Positions 30,012-38,996 of a DNA stretch of 64,000 bases are shown piece after piece. Numbering within the stretch: the first letter of the stretch is position 1; every line of letters starts with the position of its first letter. The stretch is from Paramoeba atlantica. Lineage: Eukaryota > Discosea. The notes under the pieces are model-generated. The model searched no databases, had not been told where the DNA came from, and was given only the letters and a program-made list of their open reading frames with translations. Location of the stretch: NCBI GenBank assembly GCA_977017575.1, contig CDRNVI010000044.1, forward strand, positions 186,001-250,000. The letters run 5' to 3'. The position numbers were made by a program, and so were the translations under genes.

Positions 30012-30503
30012 ATGTACCGCTTTTTACCTCGTAAGCTTCAGGCCGCTGTCGAGCTCTCCGCAACAGAATCAAATCTAAATAAAAAATGTCAGGTCCTCTA
30101 TAATCTTCTGATTGGAGAGACCGCTTTCAAGAATAAAGTACCCTTGCGCCTCAGTTATGTCGAGAAAAGTTTTGGAACCAATTGGAGATCTGACTTGGAG
30201 AGCTGGGTATCTCAGAATATGTCTAAAAAAGACCAAGAATTGTGCACGCGACAAATCAATCGGCTTCTTCTTACAGCATACACGAATCGCGAACTCTCCA
30301 CATTCTTGGCACCGCATGGTGTTCATGGTCTAGAAAACACAGCGAGATCCTCTCAAATTGAGGACGGTGTGGCGTTTTTGAAAGAAAAAGGTGAGGACGA
30401 ATTTCGGAAGATGGTGTCTCGCGAGGGGAAATTAGTGAACTGGTCATCCACAATGCAAAATAACTTTATTGACTCAGTGATACAGACATGGAAGAGAAAG
30501 TAA
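30012..30503 (+). CDS. Unrecognised 163-residue basic helical protein
   Basis: Not recognised. It begins MYRFLPRKLQAAVELSA and ends in a basic KRK. It is mostly predicted helix, charge-rich, with no membrane span. It has features such as SFGTNWRSDLESWVSQ and HGVHGLENTARSSQ. The start at ATG 30012 follows the FtsH stop by about 210 bp. The uninterrupted frame and protein-like composition support a real gene. The N-terminus has few acidic residues and could be a weak presequence. Confidence 0.55.
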   Translation: MYRFLPRKLQAAVELSATESNLNKKCQVLYNLLIGETAFKNKVPLRLSYVEKSFGTNWRSDLESWVSQNMSKKDQELCTRQINRLLLTAYTNRELSTFLAPHGVHGLENTARSSQIEDGVAFLKEKGEDEFRKMVSREGKLVNWSSTMQNNFIDSVIQTWKRK

Positions 30504-30931
30504 CGAGAGCGTACGATTAGTAATATCAGTAGCCGCTGGTTGTCCCCCTTTTTGTATCATTCTCAATCATTTAAAAGGCCCACTTTCTCCACATTACTTT
30601 CTACACGACATTGTCGAAAACTGTTGCATCATAATTTACTACTAGATTACTAGACATTAGTAAAAGACATGGCAATTAATTACGCGTCAGAGTGTGATTT
30701 CTTTATGGATAAATTATAACCCCTCCCCAGAAAGTTGTTCCCCAGATAACATTTGCTGTTGTGCTTGTAGTTTATAGCAAAGCGTTTTTTCAAATGCTTG
30801 ACAACACTCTATGTTATGTATTCGCCTTTTACTATTAGAGCTTAGTGCCGATTATTCCAGTACCTTGCGTATTTGCGTCAGATACATGAATTTATTATTC
30901 CTTGCGTCAGGCTTCTACATCTTGAAATAGG
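30504..30931. other. Gap before the IPI3-like gene
   Basis: No gene or strong structure is seen. The 3' end (CTTCTACATCTTGAAATAG, AG at 30929-30930) abuts the next ATG and resembles a splice acceptor. Confidence 0.4.
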
Positions 30932-32584
30932 ATGAAATTATTGGCCATATCATGTGAGCCACATACAGCTCAGTGGATTGAAACAGAGACCAACGCGCTA
31001 TCCTGCGTAGCATGTCTCATTCCTCTTCGCAATGCGAATAAGAAAACGAACAAAGACGATCCGATATCGGCTGCCTGCTACGCTGATCGTTATGACGCCT
31101 TGTTTCTATGTCATCGGCATCCTCCTTGTATTAAGATTCATAAGTTTGCTCTATCAAGCTCAGATGATACGGAGTCAGCGAAGAGGGGCGACGGAGTATT
31201 CAACGAGAAAAAGCATTATTCCAAAGGGAAGACCAATATACTGACCTGTGCTACAACAGAGGTTGTGCTTTGCTTAGTTCTTTCACATGATCAGGAATTT
31301 GTACTTGGTGCTGGAGAGAAAGGTACAATTTTCTCGTGGCATGTGCAAACAGGAAATTTAATGCGTGCTATCATAGCCGCTCACCTTGGAAAAATAGCTT
31401 CCCTCAATATCTGTCCCCGAAATCAGTATATTGCATCCTCGGGAGGTGACGGAGTAATAAAGATTTGGTATCTAACTGATTTGATACGATTATCAGTGAC
31501 TATGAAATCCGATGCAAACAACGATGTATCGATATCAATGGAAAGAAGTACTTTGCCGATTCACGAATTTAAGAAACTTTCTTATCATCGAGCTCAGGTT
31601 CACAAGGTACTCTTTTTTCCTAGCACAAATTCACTGTTAGCCGCGGCATCGGCGGACTGCACGGTAACTGTAGCTGATTTATTATCTGGGAAATGTTTAC
31701 TCAGGGAAGGCTTTCATTCCCCTGTCACCCATCTTGAAATCAGCCAATGCGAAAAATACATTGCACTATTAACTTCAGATGGAAAAATCCACCTTTTGGA
31801 CATATTTTTCGACGAACTAAATGCTATTGAGCAGCAAGAAGATGCCAGAGAAGTTTCACCTTGGGAAAGAAGAAAACTCACTCTTGGAAGCTCTACGGAA
31901 AACCGGGAGCTGGAACCTTTAGTTGAAGATTCACTTTCATTGGTTTTTTCGCAAGCGCGTAAAAAGGAAAAACTCTGCAACACAACGGCTAATGCTCGAA
32001 GCGTGAATATAAACCCCGTTCTATCACGTGTTCAAAATTTACTGCTTCCACAGACTTCTGAAAAAGAAAATGAACGGATACTTCAGATTGCTTTCGACGA
32101 GAATTCCATTTACGCCACAACAAGTTGTGGTAGAATATTTACATGGAAAATCACTGGACGTTTAAAAAGTCAATCTTCAGTCAATTCAATTGGAGCGTGT
32201 AGTACCTCTCGTTTCGACGTGTTGCCCAATGTTATGCTTTCAATCACAGACGGAGCTCCTCATACTCATACGCCAAATGCCAACCAATTTCAGGTTGGTC
32301 ATCTGAAGAAGTATCCAGTGCAAGATCTTGACTCATATGTTATTCCAGCAAATCTTGTACCATCTGAAGCCGATGAAAAGGAGTATGTGTTGCCAAACAA
32401 AGATATTGTTTCGGAGAACAAGGAGTCGATTTTGCTAAACAGCAGTGCTGCTTCCCATTCCCAAAACGAAAAGTCTGAGCACATCACGTTCTTAGAAAAT
32501 ACGCTCAAGTTGTATCGCGAGGAGTGTTTTGAGTTAGTGGGAAAAGCAAAATTTTTGGAAAAGGCACTCGAGATTCGAAGGTAA
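30932..32584 (+). CDS. IPI3: WD40 protein, IPI3/WDR18-like
   Basis: 550 residues. WD40 repeats run from about residue 100 to 300: VVLCLVLSHDQEFVLGAG with GTIFSWHVQTG, then IASSGGDGVIKIWYL, a repeat starting HRAQVHKVLFFPSTNSLLA, and HSPVTHLEISQCEKYIAL. A later strand pair (IYATTSCGRIFTWKI) and a C-terminal helix (LENTLKLYREECFELVG) follow, as in Ipi3/WDR18, which end in a coiled coil after the propeller. In the Rix1 complex Ipi3 partners Ipi1 in 60S maturation. WD40 proteins are hard to assign by eye, so this is the best fit, helped by the IPI1-like gene in the same window. Length is close to yeast Ipi3 (555). Confidence 0.55.
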   Translation: MKLLAISCEPHTAQWIETETNALSCVACLIPLRNANKKTNKDDPISAACYADRYDALFLCHRHPPCIKIHKFALSSSDDTESAKRGDGVFNEKKHYSKGKTNILTCATTEVVLCLVLSHDQEFVLGAGEKGTIFSWHVQTGNLMRAIIAAHLGKIASLNICPRNQYIASSGGDGVIKIWYLTDLIRLSVTMKSDANNDVSISMERSTLPIHEFKKLSYHRAQVHKVLFFPSTNSLLAAASADCTVTVADLLSGKCLLREGFHSPVTHLEISQCEKYIALLTSDGKIHLLDIFFDELNAIEQQEDAREVSPWERRKLTLGSSTENRELEPLVEDSLSLVFSQARKKEKLCNTTANARSVNINPVLSRVQNLLLPQTSEKENERILQIAFDENSIYATTSCGRIFTWKITGRLKSQSSVNSIGACSTSRFDVLPNVMLSITDGAPHTHTPNANQFQVGHLKKYPVQDLDSYVIPANLVPSEADEKEYVLPNKDIVSENKESILLNSSAASHSQNEKSEHITFLENTLKLYREECFELVGKAKFLEKALEIRR

Positions 32585-32793
32585 CGCATAGGTCGGTAGA
32601 TCTCGGATGTAAATGTATTCAATGTCTCGCTCTTAATCGGCTCTGTAAAATTTTCTCTGAAATCACTTTTTTGTGACAATTTTTATTACACAGGGGGGTC
32701 ATATTTCGCGTACATGTACATCTACATGCGTTTATGCTTTGTTCACAGCAGCATATGACCTTGTTAACATCACATTTTTTATGTTTTCAGGAA

Positions 32794-35670
32794 ATGCAGG
32801 ATGACGATTTTATAACCTGGGGAAACGTCCGTAGCTTGACTTCCATTATTTCAACAAAAAAAGAGAACACCGAAATCGCTGACCTCGAAATAACGAAGGA
32901 AGAGGCAGATACTCCGCACAGTAATGAGAAGATTGCATCACGTGTTCAAGATATAGAAACAGCTCCTCTTCCATCTCACGACGATTCTATGAAGGAATTG
33001 GAACCTGCATCTACCGAACAAGCCGTGTCCACCACTTTTGAAGAAATAGAAAACACACTGGACGGAGATGTTGATCTGGAGGACTGCGACACAACAAATC
33101 ACACTACTGAGGATACGCCGGAAGTCGATCTTGAAGTTGAAGACGAGATTGATGCAAATGCAAACGCCATACGAATCCCCACTTCTATGGTATCAACGAA
33201 GAGGATGCATGACTTAGGTCATAAGGACACGTCTGAAGCTTCAGAGAAGCTGCATTCCAGATATTCAAAGACGACGGAAATAAAAGGACATATTGATCGT
33301 AATGCAACATCTTCGCAAATTATGTCCTTGTCTGCACCAATACACTCAATGCAAATATCTGCCGTGGAATGGATGCACACACGTGAGAACTCTGATATCC
33401 CTGGAGGTATTCTCGCGGACCCGCATGGGATGGGAAAAATGAGAACCGTCATTGCACTATGCGCTGAAAGGACGTCAATGTCGCGTGATCACATCCGAGA
33501 CGGTAAAGTGGTATCCAGCTCTACTGTCATTATTACCTTACCCTGTCTTCTGGACCAATGGATCTATGAAATACAACGCTCGCTTTTCCCCAGGCCCCGA
33601 ATATTATGCCACGCAGGAGGGAAATCGGCTCTTTCCAAGAAAAATGTTTTCGAAATCGCTGGCGGGTACGACTTCATAGTGACAACATACACCGCATTAC
33701 ACAAAGACGTGAAGCGAAGCCAATGGGAAGCGAACGATGACCTTTCCAGTAGGTCGCAGTTTCTCTCCATCTTCTGGAATCGTATTATTTTAGATGAGTT
33801 TCATGCCGTTCATACGTTAGACCGGGAGTGGAAAGAGGATATTCTTCTACTCGAAGCGAAGTACCGATGGATCGTGAGTGCCAGACCGCTTTTATCCACT
33901 CTCTTGGTACCAAATTTGCTCCTTCTTCGTTTCTTGCGTCATCCGGTAACTGTGCTCTTTGACGCACCACCAGAGGGAGATCTTGAATGGTCACCCGATA
34001 CGATATCGCTGTTTATGACGAGCATGGAGGAAGTCACCCTGCGTAGAACGGAATGCTTGGCGACAGATGAACCAGTGGTGCCACAACTTGAGAAACCATC
34101 CATTACCTATACGTCGGTAGCGTTACCCATGGAAGAGACCCAAAAGCACTTTTATACATGTGTGCGAAATACTGGTGCGGCGAAACTGCGTTTGAGGCAA
34201 CGTACACTTCAACAAATGGATGCAAATGAGCACGGGGAATTTTCCATGGCAAGAGAAAAGTTACTATTTGATGCGATGTTACGAGCGCATGTATTTGAAA
34301 TGGTCATGAGACTGCGTCAATCTACTGTACATCCATGTTTAGCAGTATCATCCCTATTGCAAAAAAGGAGAAAGTTGCTAGGAGATGTGTCGAGAGCTGA
34401 GCAACTTCAAGAAGCGGAAACTCATAGACAACGACAGGACGAAGCAGTGATGGAAAATTTTCTGCGAAAACTTGGTGTGGCCCACTCGGGAAAGGGGAGA
34501 GGAAGCAAAGGTAAGAAAGGTCATTCAAAAGAGTTCATCAAGAACGTTGTCCAAAACTTGAAAATTGAAGCTGAGGAAAACAGCGAGGGATCCGCGGAGT
34601 GCGGTATTTGCTTTGAGGAGTACAGAAATGAACGCGGTATGCTTCTTCCGTGTGGTCATCGAATGTGCTCTGCCTGCTGCCGCCAAGTTTTAAACCGACA
34701 CGATTCGAAATGTCCGTTTTGCAAGGGTCGAACCGGATATTCAGAGGCCGTTGCGATTCCTCAAAATTTCGGGTTGACACAGAGTTCGCCTACTGAGGAG
34801 CCAAGCAGCGCTTGTAATGGTCCTACTATTGCCAATTTAGACCTGGATGCATCATGGATATGTAGCTCAAAGACCGATCGAGTGGTGGACGACATTCTAC
34901 AGCTCCGAGGCTCAACGGAAAAATCGTTGGTTCGCTTTGTTGTTCTGACAGAATTTGTCCCTTACGTTTCAATTCTTGCAGATGCCTTTGCTAAGAAAAA
35001 TATACCCACACTGATTTTACCTTCTTCGGTGCGTCGTAGAATGCATGTGCGAAACTTAATACACGGAAAAGTTATTGATCGCAGAGTACGATCGTTGGCA
35101 ACACCCGGCACAGGTGAAGGAAAAACTGTTTCTGATCGACCATCCAAAGCAAAGCGGAGGCGGACTTCGAAACAATCACAGGAACAAGATGAAACGTGTC
35201 CTCTAGCTGTGACTGATGTTTTGGAGCCGCTGATAGGTCCTCCCGTTGTGATTGGTTGCCACGAGGTATTTCGGTACGGGCTATCACTTTCCTTTGCGGA
35301 CCATATTTTTTTCATGGAGCCCTCCGCTAGCGGACCGCTCTCTGAGTACCGCGTTCTCACAAGAGCTTGTCATGTCGGACGTACAAGACCTCTAGCCGTG
35401 ACACGGTATGTGGCGGAAGATTCTATAGAGAGCGACATTCTGAATCTCTCATATCCTCAAGAAATGAAGGGGGCCTCGGGTTGTGTTAACATCTCACACC
35501 TGATACATCAGTGGCAACATACACAGAACATGCTAGAGAACGATTCTGCAGAAGGTACACGGCAGAAAGAACCGGGTTCGACCAATAAGTCTATGTCTTT
35601 TGTGAACTTATCGCAACACTGTTTGGACGGAAGTTTTGAAGAACTTTGTGGCATGTTTGGTGTCAACTAG
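32794..35670 (+). CDS. SNF2-family helicase-like ATPase with RING finger (RAD5/RAD16 type), degenerate motifs
   Basis: About 958 residues. The first 190 are acidic. The SNF2 N-terminal lobe follows: motif I ADPHGMGKMRT near residue 207 (canonical DExGxGKT), motif Ia IITLPCLLDQW, motif II ILDEFHAV near 333 (usually DEAH or DEGH), and SARPL in place of SGTP. A C3HC4 RING (CGICFEEY, LPCGHRMCSACC, CPFCKG) sits between the lobes near 602, the RAD5/RAD16/SHPRH arrangement. The C-terminal lobe is weak: motif VI reads TRACHVGRTRPL rather than QAxxRxxRxGQ. Such proteins are DNA translocases and E3 ligases in damage tolerance. The Walker Lys is retained but several motifs are altered, so ATPase activity is uncertain. 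The ATG at 32794 follows TTTTTTATGTTTTCAG. Confidence 0.82.
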   Translation: MQDDDFITWGNVRSLTSIISTKKENTEIADLEITKEEADTPHSNEKIASRVQDIETAPLPSHDDSMKELEPASTEQAVSTTFEEIENTLDGDVDLEDCDTTNHTTEDTPEVDLEVEDEIDANANAIRIPTSMVSTKRMHDLGHKDTSEASEKLHSRYSKTTEIKGHIDRNATSSQIMSLSAPIHSMQISAVEWMHTRENSDIPGGILADPHGMGKMRTVIALCAERTSMSRDHIRDGKVVSSSTVIITLPCLLDQWIYEIQRSLFPRPRILCHAGGKSALSKKNVFEIAGGYDFIVTTYTALHKDVKRSQWEANDDLSSRSQFLSIFWNRIILDEFHAVHTLDREWKEDILLLEAKYRWIVSARPLLSTLLVPNLLLLRFLRHPVTVLFDAPPEGDLEWSPDTISLFMTSMEEVTLRRTECLATDEPVVPQLEKPSITYTSVALPMEETQKHFYTCVRNTGAAKLRLRQRTLQQMDANEHGEFSMAREKLLFDAMLRAHVFEMVMRLRQSTVHPCLAVSSLLQKRRKLLGDVSRAEQLQEAETHRQRQDEAVMENFLRKLGVAHSGKGRGSKGKKGHSKEFIKNVVQNLKIEAEENSEGSAECGICFEEYRNERGMLLPCGHRMCSACCRQVLNRHDSKCPFCKGRTGYSEAVAIPQNFGLTQSSPTEEPSSACNGPTIANLDLDASWICSSKTDRVVDDILQLRGSTEKSLVRFVVLTEFVPYVSILADAFAKKNIPTLILPSSVRRRMHVRNLIHGKVIDRRVRSLATPGTGEGKTVSDRPSKAKRRRTSKQSQEQDETCPLAVTDVLEPLIGPPVVIGCHEVFRYGLSLSFADHIFFMEPSASGPLSEYRVLTRACHVGRTRPLAVTRYVAEDSIESDILNLSYPQEMKGASGCVNISHLIHQWQHTQNMLENDSAEGTRQKEPGSTNKSMSFVNLSQHCLDGSFEELCGMFGVN

Positions 35671-36115
35671 TCACTATGGGTGTGGGTATCTGCAGGGAGG
35701 CACGTGATCTCCAGTTATAGTTGCAGTATGTCCTTATGTGAACAGATGAACACGGTACTATTAGTAAAGAAGAGTCTGTTGTGCACACCTTATGTGAACA
35801 GATGAACATGATACTATTAGCAAAGAATAGTCTGTTGAGCACACTGTGCCCGGCACAGCACCTCGTGCCAATCTCGTGTTCTCGTGAGTCTCTTAGTTTG
35901 AATGACTTTAGATGGATTCATTTACTTTGTTTGAAATTTAGTTCTAAAAATGTGTTCATTGTGGACAATTTTTATTAAGTTTAAGCCATCTATTTCTTCG
36001 TCACCATTTTAATATCTTTGTTAACGAATAAAACCTAATCAACAATAAAAAGTTACTAAACAAGCCATGCTCAATCATATGCGAATCTTGTCTGGCTGAT
36101 CAAATTTTTAATAAA
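35671..36115. repeat. Gap containing a 56-bp tandem duplication
   Basis: A 56-bp unit starting CCTTATGTGAACAGATGAAC is duplicated head to tail (35732-35787, 35788-35843) with about five mismatches. The rest is AT-rich. No gene is seen. Confidence 0.8.
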
Positions 36116-37039
36116 ATGCAAGTCTCTGCACGATTTAACCGACAAAAATGCACTCGATCGGTCTGTTCGTCATCGCACATCCATCCATTTCTAAAGGCAT
36201 ACTTACTGCGAAGAAATAGTCCTCATCATGGTCCTTATGTATTGTGTGTGCGTCGATGGAGCTCCAATGTAGAGTCTGCAGCAGCATCCAAGTCCAAGAC
36301 AAAGCGTTCATTAGGCAAAGCCGCCCAAGTACCTGTAGCGAAAGAAGCAGTTACAGATCAGGCAAAGGAGACAGTCGGAAAATCTCGACAGCTCAGGTTC
36401 ACGCGTCCTTCGACTTTCAATTACGATGAACAGCGGACGAATACATCTGCTTTTCTTTCCGGTCTGGCTTCTGTCGCGATTCTTTCCCTAGGGCTTACAT
36501 TTTTATTCGTTCCGCTGTATAGGATCTACTGTAGTGAGGGCGGGCATGGGTTCGATGCTCGATTTTTTTCAAGTGGAGTACAAAGCGAGGAAGATGAAGA
36601 GAATGATTCTAATTCAAAGCTCACGGCCATTGATAAACCACCAGAACGAAAGAAAATTCTCAAAGTTTTTTTCCAAGGAGATGCTGGCCTTTCAATGCCA
36701 ATTGCGTTTGTCCCGCTGCAAAAGACAATGAACGTTCTAGTAGGCGAACCTTGTTTGGCTTTCTTCGCCGCCTATAACAAGACAAATCGCACATTACATG
36801 GAATCTCCACGTATAATATTTCGCCGCCTGAGGTTACTAGCTACTTGAACAAGATCCAATGCTTCTGTTTCGAGGAACAGCGTTTCAAACCACATGAACT
36901 CGTAGAAATGCCTGTTTTCTTTTATATTCACAAGGATTTTCTTCGTGATCCTCTAATGAACAACGTCGAGAATCTTATTCTGACTTATACTTTCTTCAAT
37001 TTGAAGCGAACACGGGAGATTATAGCCACAGAATTTTGA
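36116..37039 (+). CDS. COX11: Cytochrome c oxidase assembly protein COX11
   Basis: 307 residues. The N-terminus is basic and acid-poor (MQVSARFNRQKCTRSVCSSS), a likely mitochondrial presequence. One membrane span lies near residue 120-138 (VAILSLGLTFLFVPLYRIYC). The C-terminal domain faces the intermembrane space and carries family hallmarks: FVPLQKTMNVLVGEPCLAFF, the copper-binding CFCFEEQ near 250, and EMPVFFYIHKDFLRDP. COX11 delivers copper to the CuB site of COX1. Two Cys of the CFCF motif and the membrane-proximal Cys are present, so function should be intact. About 50 residues between the span and the core (QSEEDEENDSNSK region) are longer than usual. Confidence 0.95.
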   Translation: MQVSARFNRQKCTRSVCSSSHIHPFLKAYLLRRNSPHHGPYVLCVRRWSSNVESAAASKSKTKRSLGKAAQVPVAKEAVTDQAKETVGKSRQLRFTRPSTFNYDEQRTNTSAFLSGLASVAILSLGLTFLFVPLYRIYCSEGGHGFDARFFSSGVQSEEDEENDSNSKLTAIDKPPERKKILKVFFQGDAGLSMPIAFVPLQKTMNVLVGEPCLAFFAAYNKTNRTLHGISTYNISPPEVTSYLNKIQCFCFEEQRFKPHELVEMPVFFYIHKDFLRDPLMNNVENLILTYTFFNLKRTREIIATEF

Positions 37040-37386
37040 AACACAAAATTTGTTTTTGTTTGGCTCGCTCGCATGACACTGAGGAGAGCCATCCAGAAGG
37101 GCAATTCCGCTGTGAGCCTGTAGGCGATGCACTACTGGGGAGGGGGCATACGTCGCGAATGTTTTTTAATTTTTTTCGCTTTTCAAAATCGGGCGCAGCG
37201 AAGTGGTAGAGTATGCCGCGGCGATAATTTTCCACCCCCCACCTGGGGGTGATCCCCCCTGGTACGCACAGGAGGGATCCGAAAAGGTCAAAATTTCCGA
37301 AATTTTTGGGACCACCCAAAAAAAAAGTTTTTGACCAAAAAAAAGTAAAAATAATATATTTTCCAAAATCGACTCCTCAAACATAT
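37040..37386. other. Gene-free start of the second repeat island
   Basis: No gene. Bases 37180-37214 (TTTTCAAAATC, 9 bases, GAAGTGGTAGAGTAT) match a site at 8793. GC-rich short palindromes follow (ACCTGGGGGTGATCCCCCCT), then long A runs. Confidence 0.45.
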
Positions 37387-37454
37387 GAGGGGCTGCGGGT
37401 GAGGCCCAATATGAGATCATACGAGATCACGCGAGATGATATCCACAGCCACTC
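37387..37454. mobile_element. Short inverted-repeat element, second copy of the 1191 family
   Basis: The left end GAGGGGCTGCGGGTGAGGCC is nearly identical to the inverted right end of the element at 1191-1340. GAGATCACGCGAGAT motifs follow. The weak right end (ACAGCCACTC) is its imperfect inverse. ATAT flanks both ends (37383-37386 and 37455-37458), a possible 4-bp target duplication. Confidence 0.4.
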
Positions 37455-37642
37455 ATATTTTTGAGAGTTTGGGATCTCAGTTCCCATTCTATGGCGTTTT
37501 TTCCGTCGGATTCGCCTCCGACCCCTACTGGTGTGGCTTCAAAAACGGCCCAAATTCGGGGTAAAATTTCGCATCTTTGGCCTAAAAATCGAGTATTTTC
37601 TCCCCAAAAGAATAGTTTATTCATGATCTTTTCACGATATTT

Positions 37643-37747
37643 TTTTAGTCGCTTCGTTAAACGCGGAGATAGTTTTCAACGGGAAGCGCGCAGCATGAGT
37701 GCCTTCTGAGTTGAAAACATCCACCGCGTTTAACGAAGCGACTAAAA
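37643..37747. mobile_element. 105-bp foldback element with 38-bp inverted arms
   Basis: The left arm 37643-37680 and right arm 37710-37747 are inverted copies: 24 perfect bp at the outer end (TTTTAGTCGCTTCGTTAAAC then GCGG), then a short mismatched patch and a further GTTTTCAAC stem. The loop is 29 bases. A diverged fragment of arm plus loop occurs at 19206-19241. This looks like a palindromic MITE. Confidence 0.7.
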
Positions 37748-38996
37748 GAAGAATTCATTATACCGTACACTTGTCATAGTAAGTGTACAGTATAACCAAC
37801 TGTTCAACACAATTCGTTCATCCTGATGATTATCACATCCGTGTTTCAGCTGAACATACTATGATGACTTTTTTGATCATGGCTGATATTCTTTTTTGTG
37901 GATTACAAAACATTCCCCCCGAATCTACAGGGTAGACTTTGGTGGCATAATTTCTAAGGGCATACGGTTTATGCGTTATTAAGAGTATACAAATGTTAGG
38001 CATACAAAGGGTATTAAGTGTATACTGTACGGACTCTTATCTAGTGGTCTGATAAAACACTTCTTCATAGTGAACGAAACCCTTCTAAGAGAGTTGCTTA
38101 TTGCATTCATCTTACCCGTTCTTGTACAATTATGATGACACGTACACTGAACCTTAGGACACCTTCAGATACACACTGCAAGAGTGCACCATGATAAGTA
38201 AACAGCGTTATTATACTGATATTTGTTGTCCTTTCCTTACCTTTAGAAGTTTTATTAAAGGTAAACCTTTTTACCTACATACCCCCAGTAACAGGGATTT
38301 GATTCGGGAGACATGAGCGGGCGGGGGTGGCTGGACGGGTGAGGGTTGCTGGGCGGGGTGAGTGTGGTTGGGCGACCCCCCGGTAGAAAAAAGATATTTT
38401 CAGAAACAACCACATAAAACGAGAAGAAAACTGCGTGCGGCGCATTTTCCTAATTTTTGAATTTTACTTACAGTCGCATAGTCAAAGCGAATGTCCAAGT
38501 CAGGAGTCAGATTGTGCACCCGTAAGATCATTCGCCCAAATAATTATATGGTCACTTTGGCCCGAAACTGATTCTACATGCTTTACTGGGGGTATACGGT
38601 ATTACATTCGTCATTCCTATTTTCCTTCAACTATGATGACACATACACTGAACCTTAGGACACCTTCAGATACACACTGCAAGAGTGCACCATGATAAGT
38701 AAACAGCGTTATTATACTGATATTTTGGTTGTTCCACTTAGTAAAAAAGTGTTTATCTGATTGTATTTCGTCAAGCTATCGGCCCGGATTTCTGACAAAC
38801 GAAGCATAAACAACGGGAACTGGTAAGTGAAGTAAAAACAGGGGGGTTACAGTAAGCCAAAGTCTCCTTTATTAAACGGTGTACTTTTGGTCCATAGGTG
38901 CTGTGAAGAACACACCGAATAAACCCCAAGCAAAGCTTTACTCATACAGATTTAACTTTTACTCTACATATTTTATAATACTTGTATATTGTCTCC
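37748..38996. repeat. Gap with a 94-bp direct duplication
   Basis: Bases 38131-38224 and 38632-38725 are direct copies with one visible difference (ACACGTACACTG versus ACACATACACTG), spaced 501 bp apart. CATACCCCCAGTAA near 38279 and TTACTGGGGGTATAC near 38582 form an inverted pair. The 38310-38390 segment is G-rich (GGGCGGGGGTGG, GGGCGGGGTGAG). No gene is seen. Confidence 0.7.

Noticed and set aside
30932-35670. Possible intron joining the IPI3-like and SNF2 genes (GAAG|GTAACG at 32579 and TTTTCAG at 32790)
   Set aside because: Joining these sites puts the SNF2 sequence out of frame and gives a stop after about eight codons, so no fusion protein results. A 5' UTR acceptor for the SNF2 gene alone is more likely.
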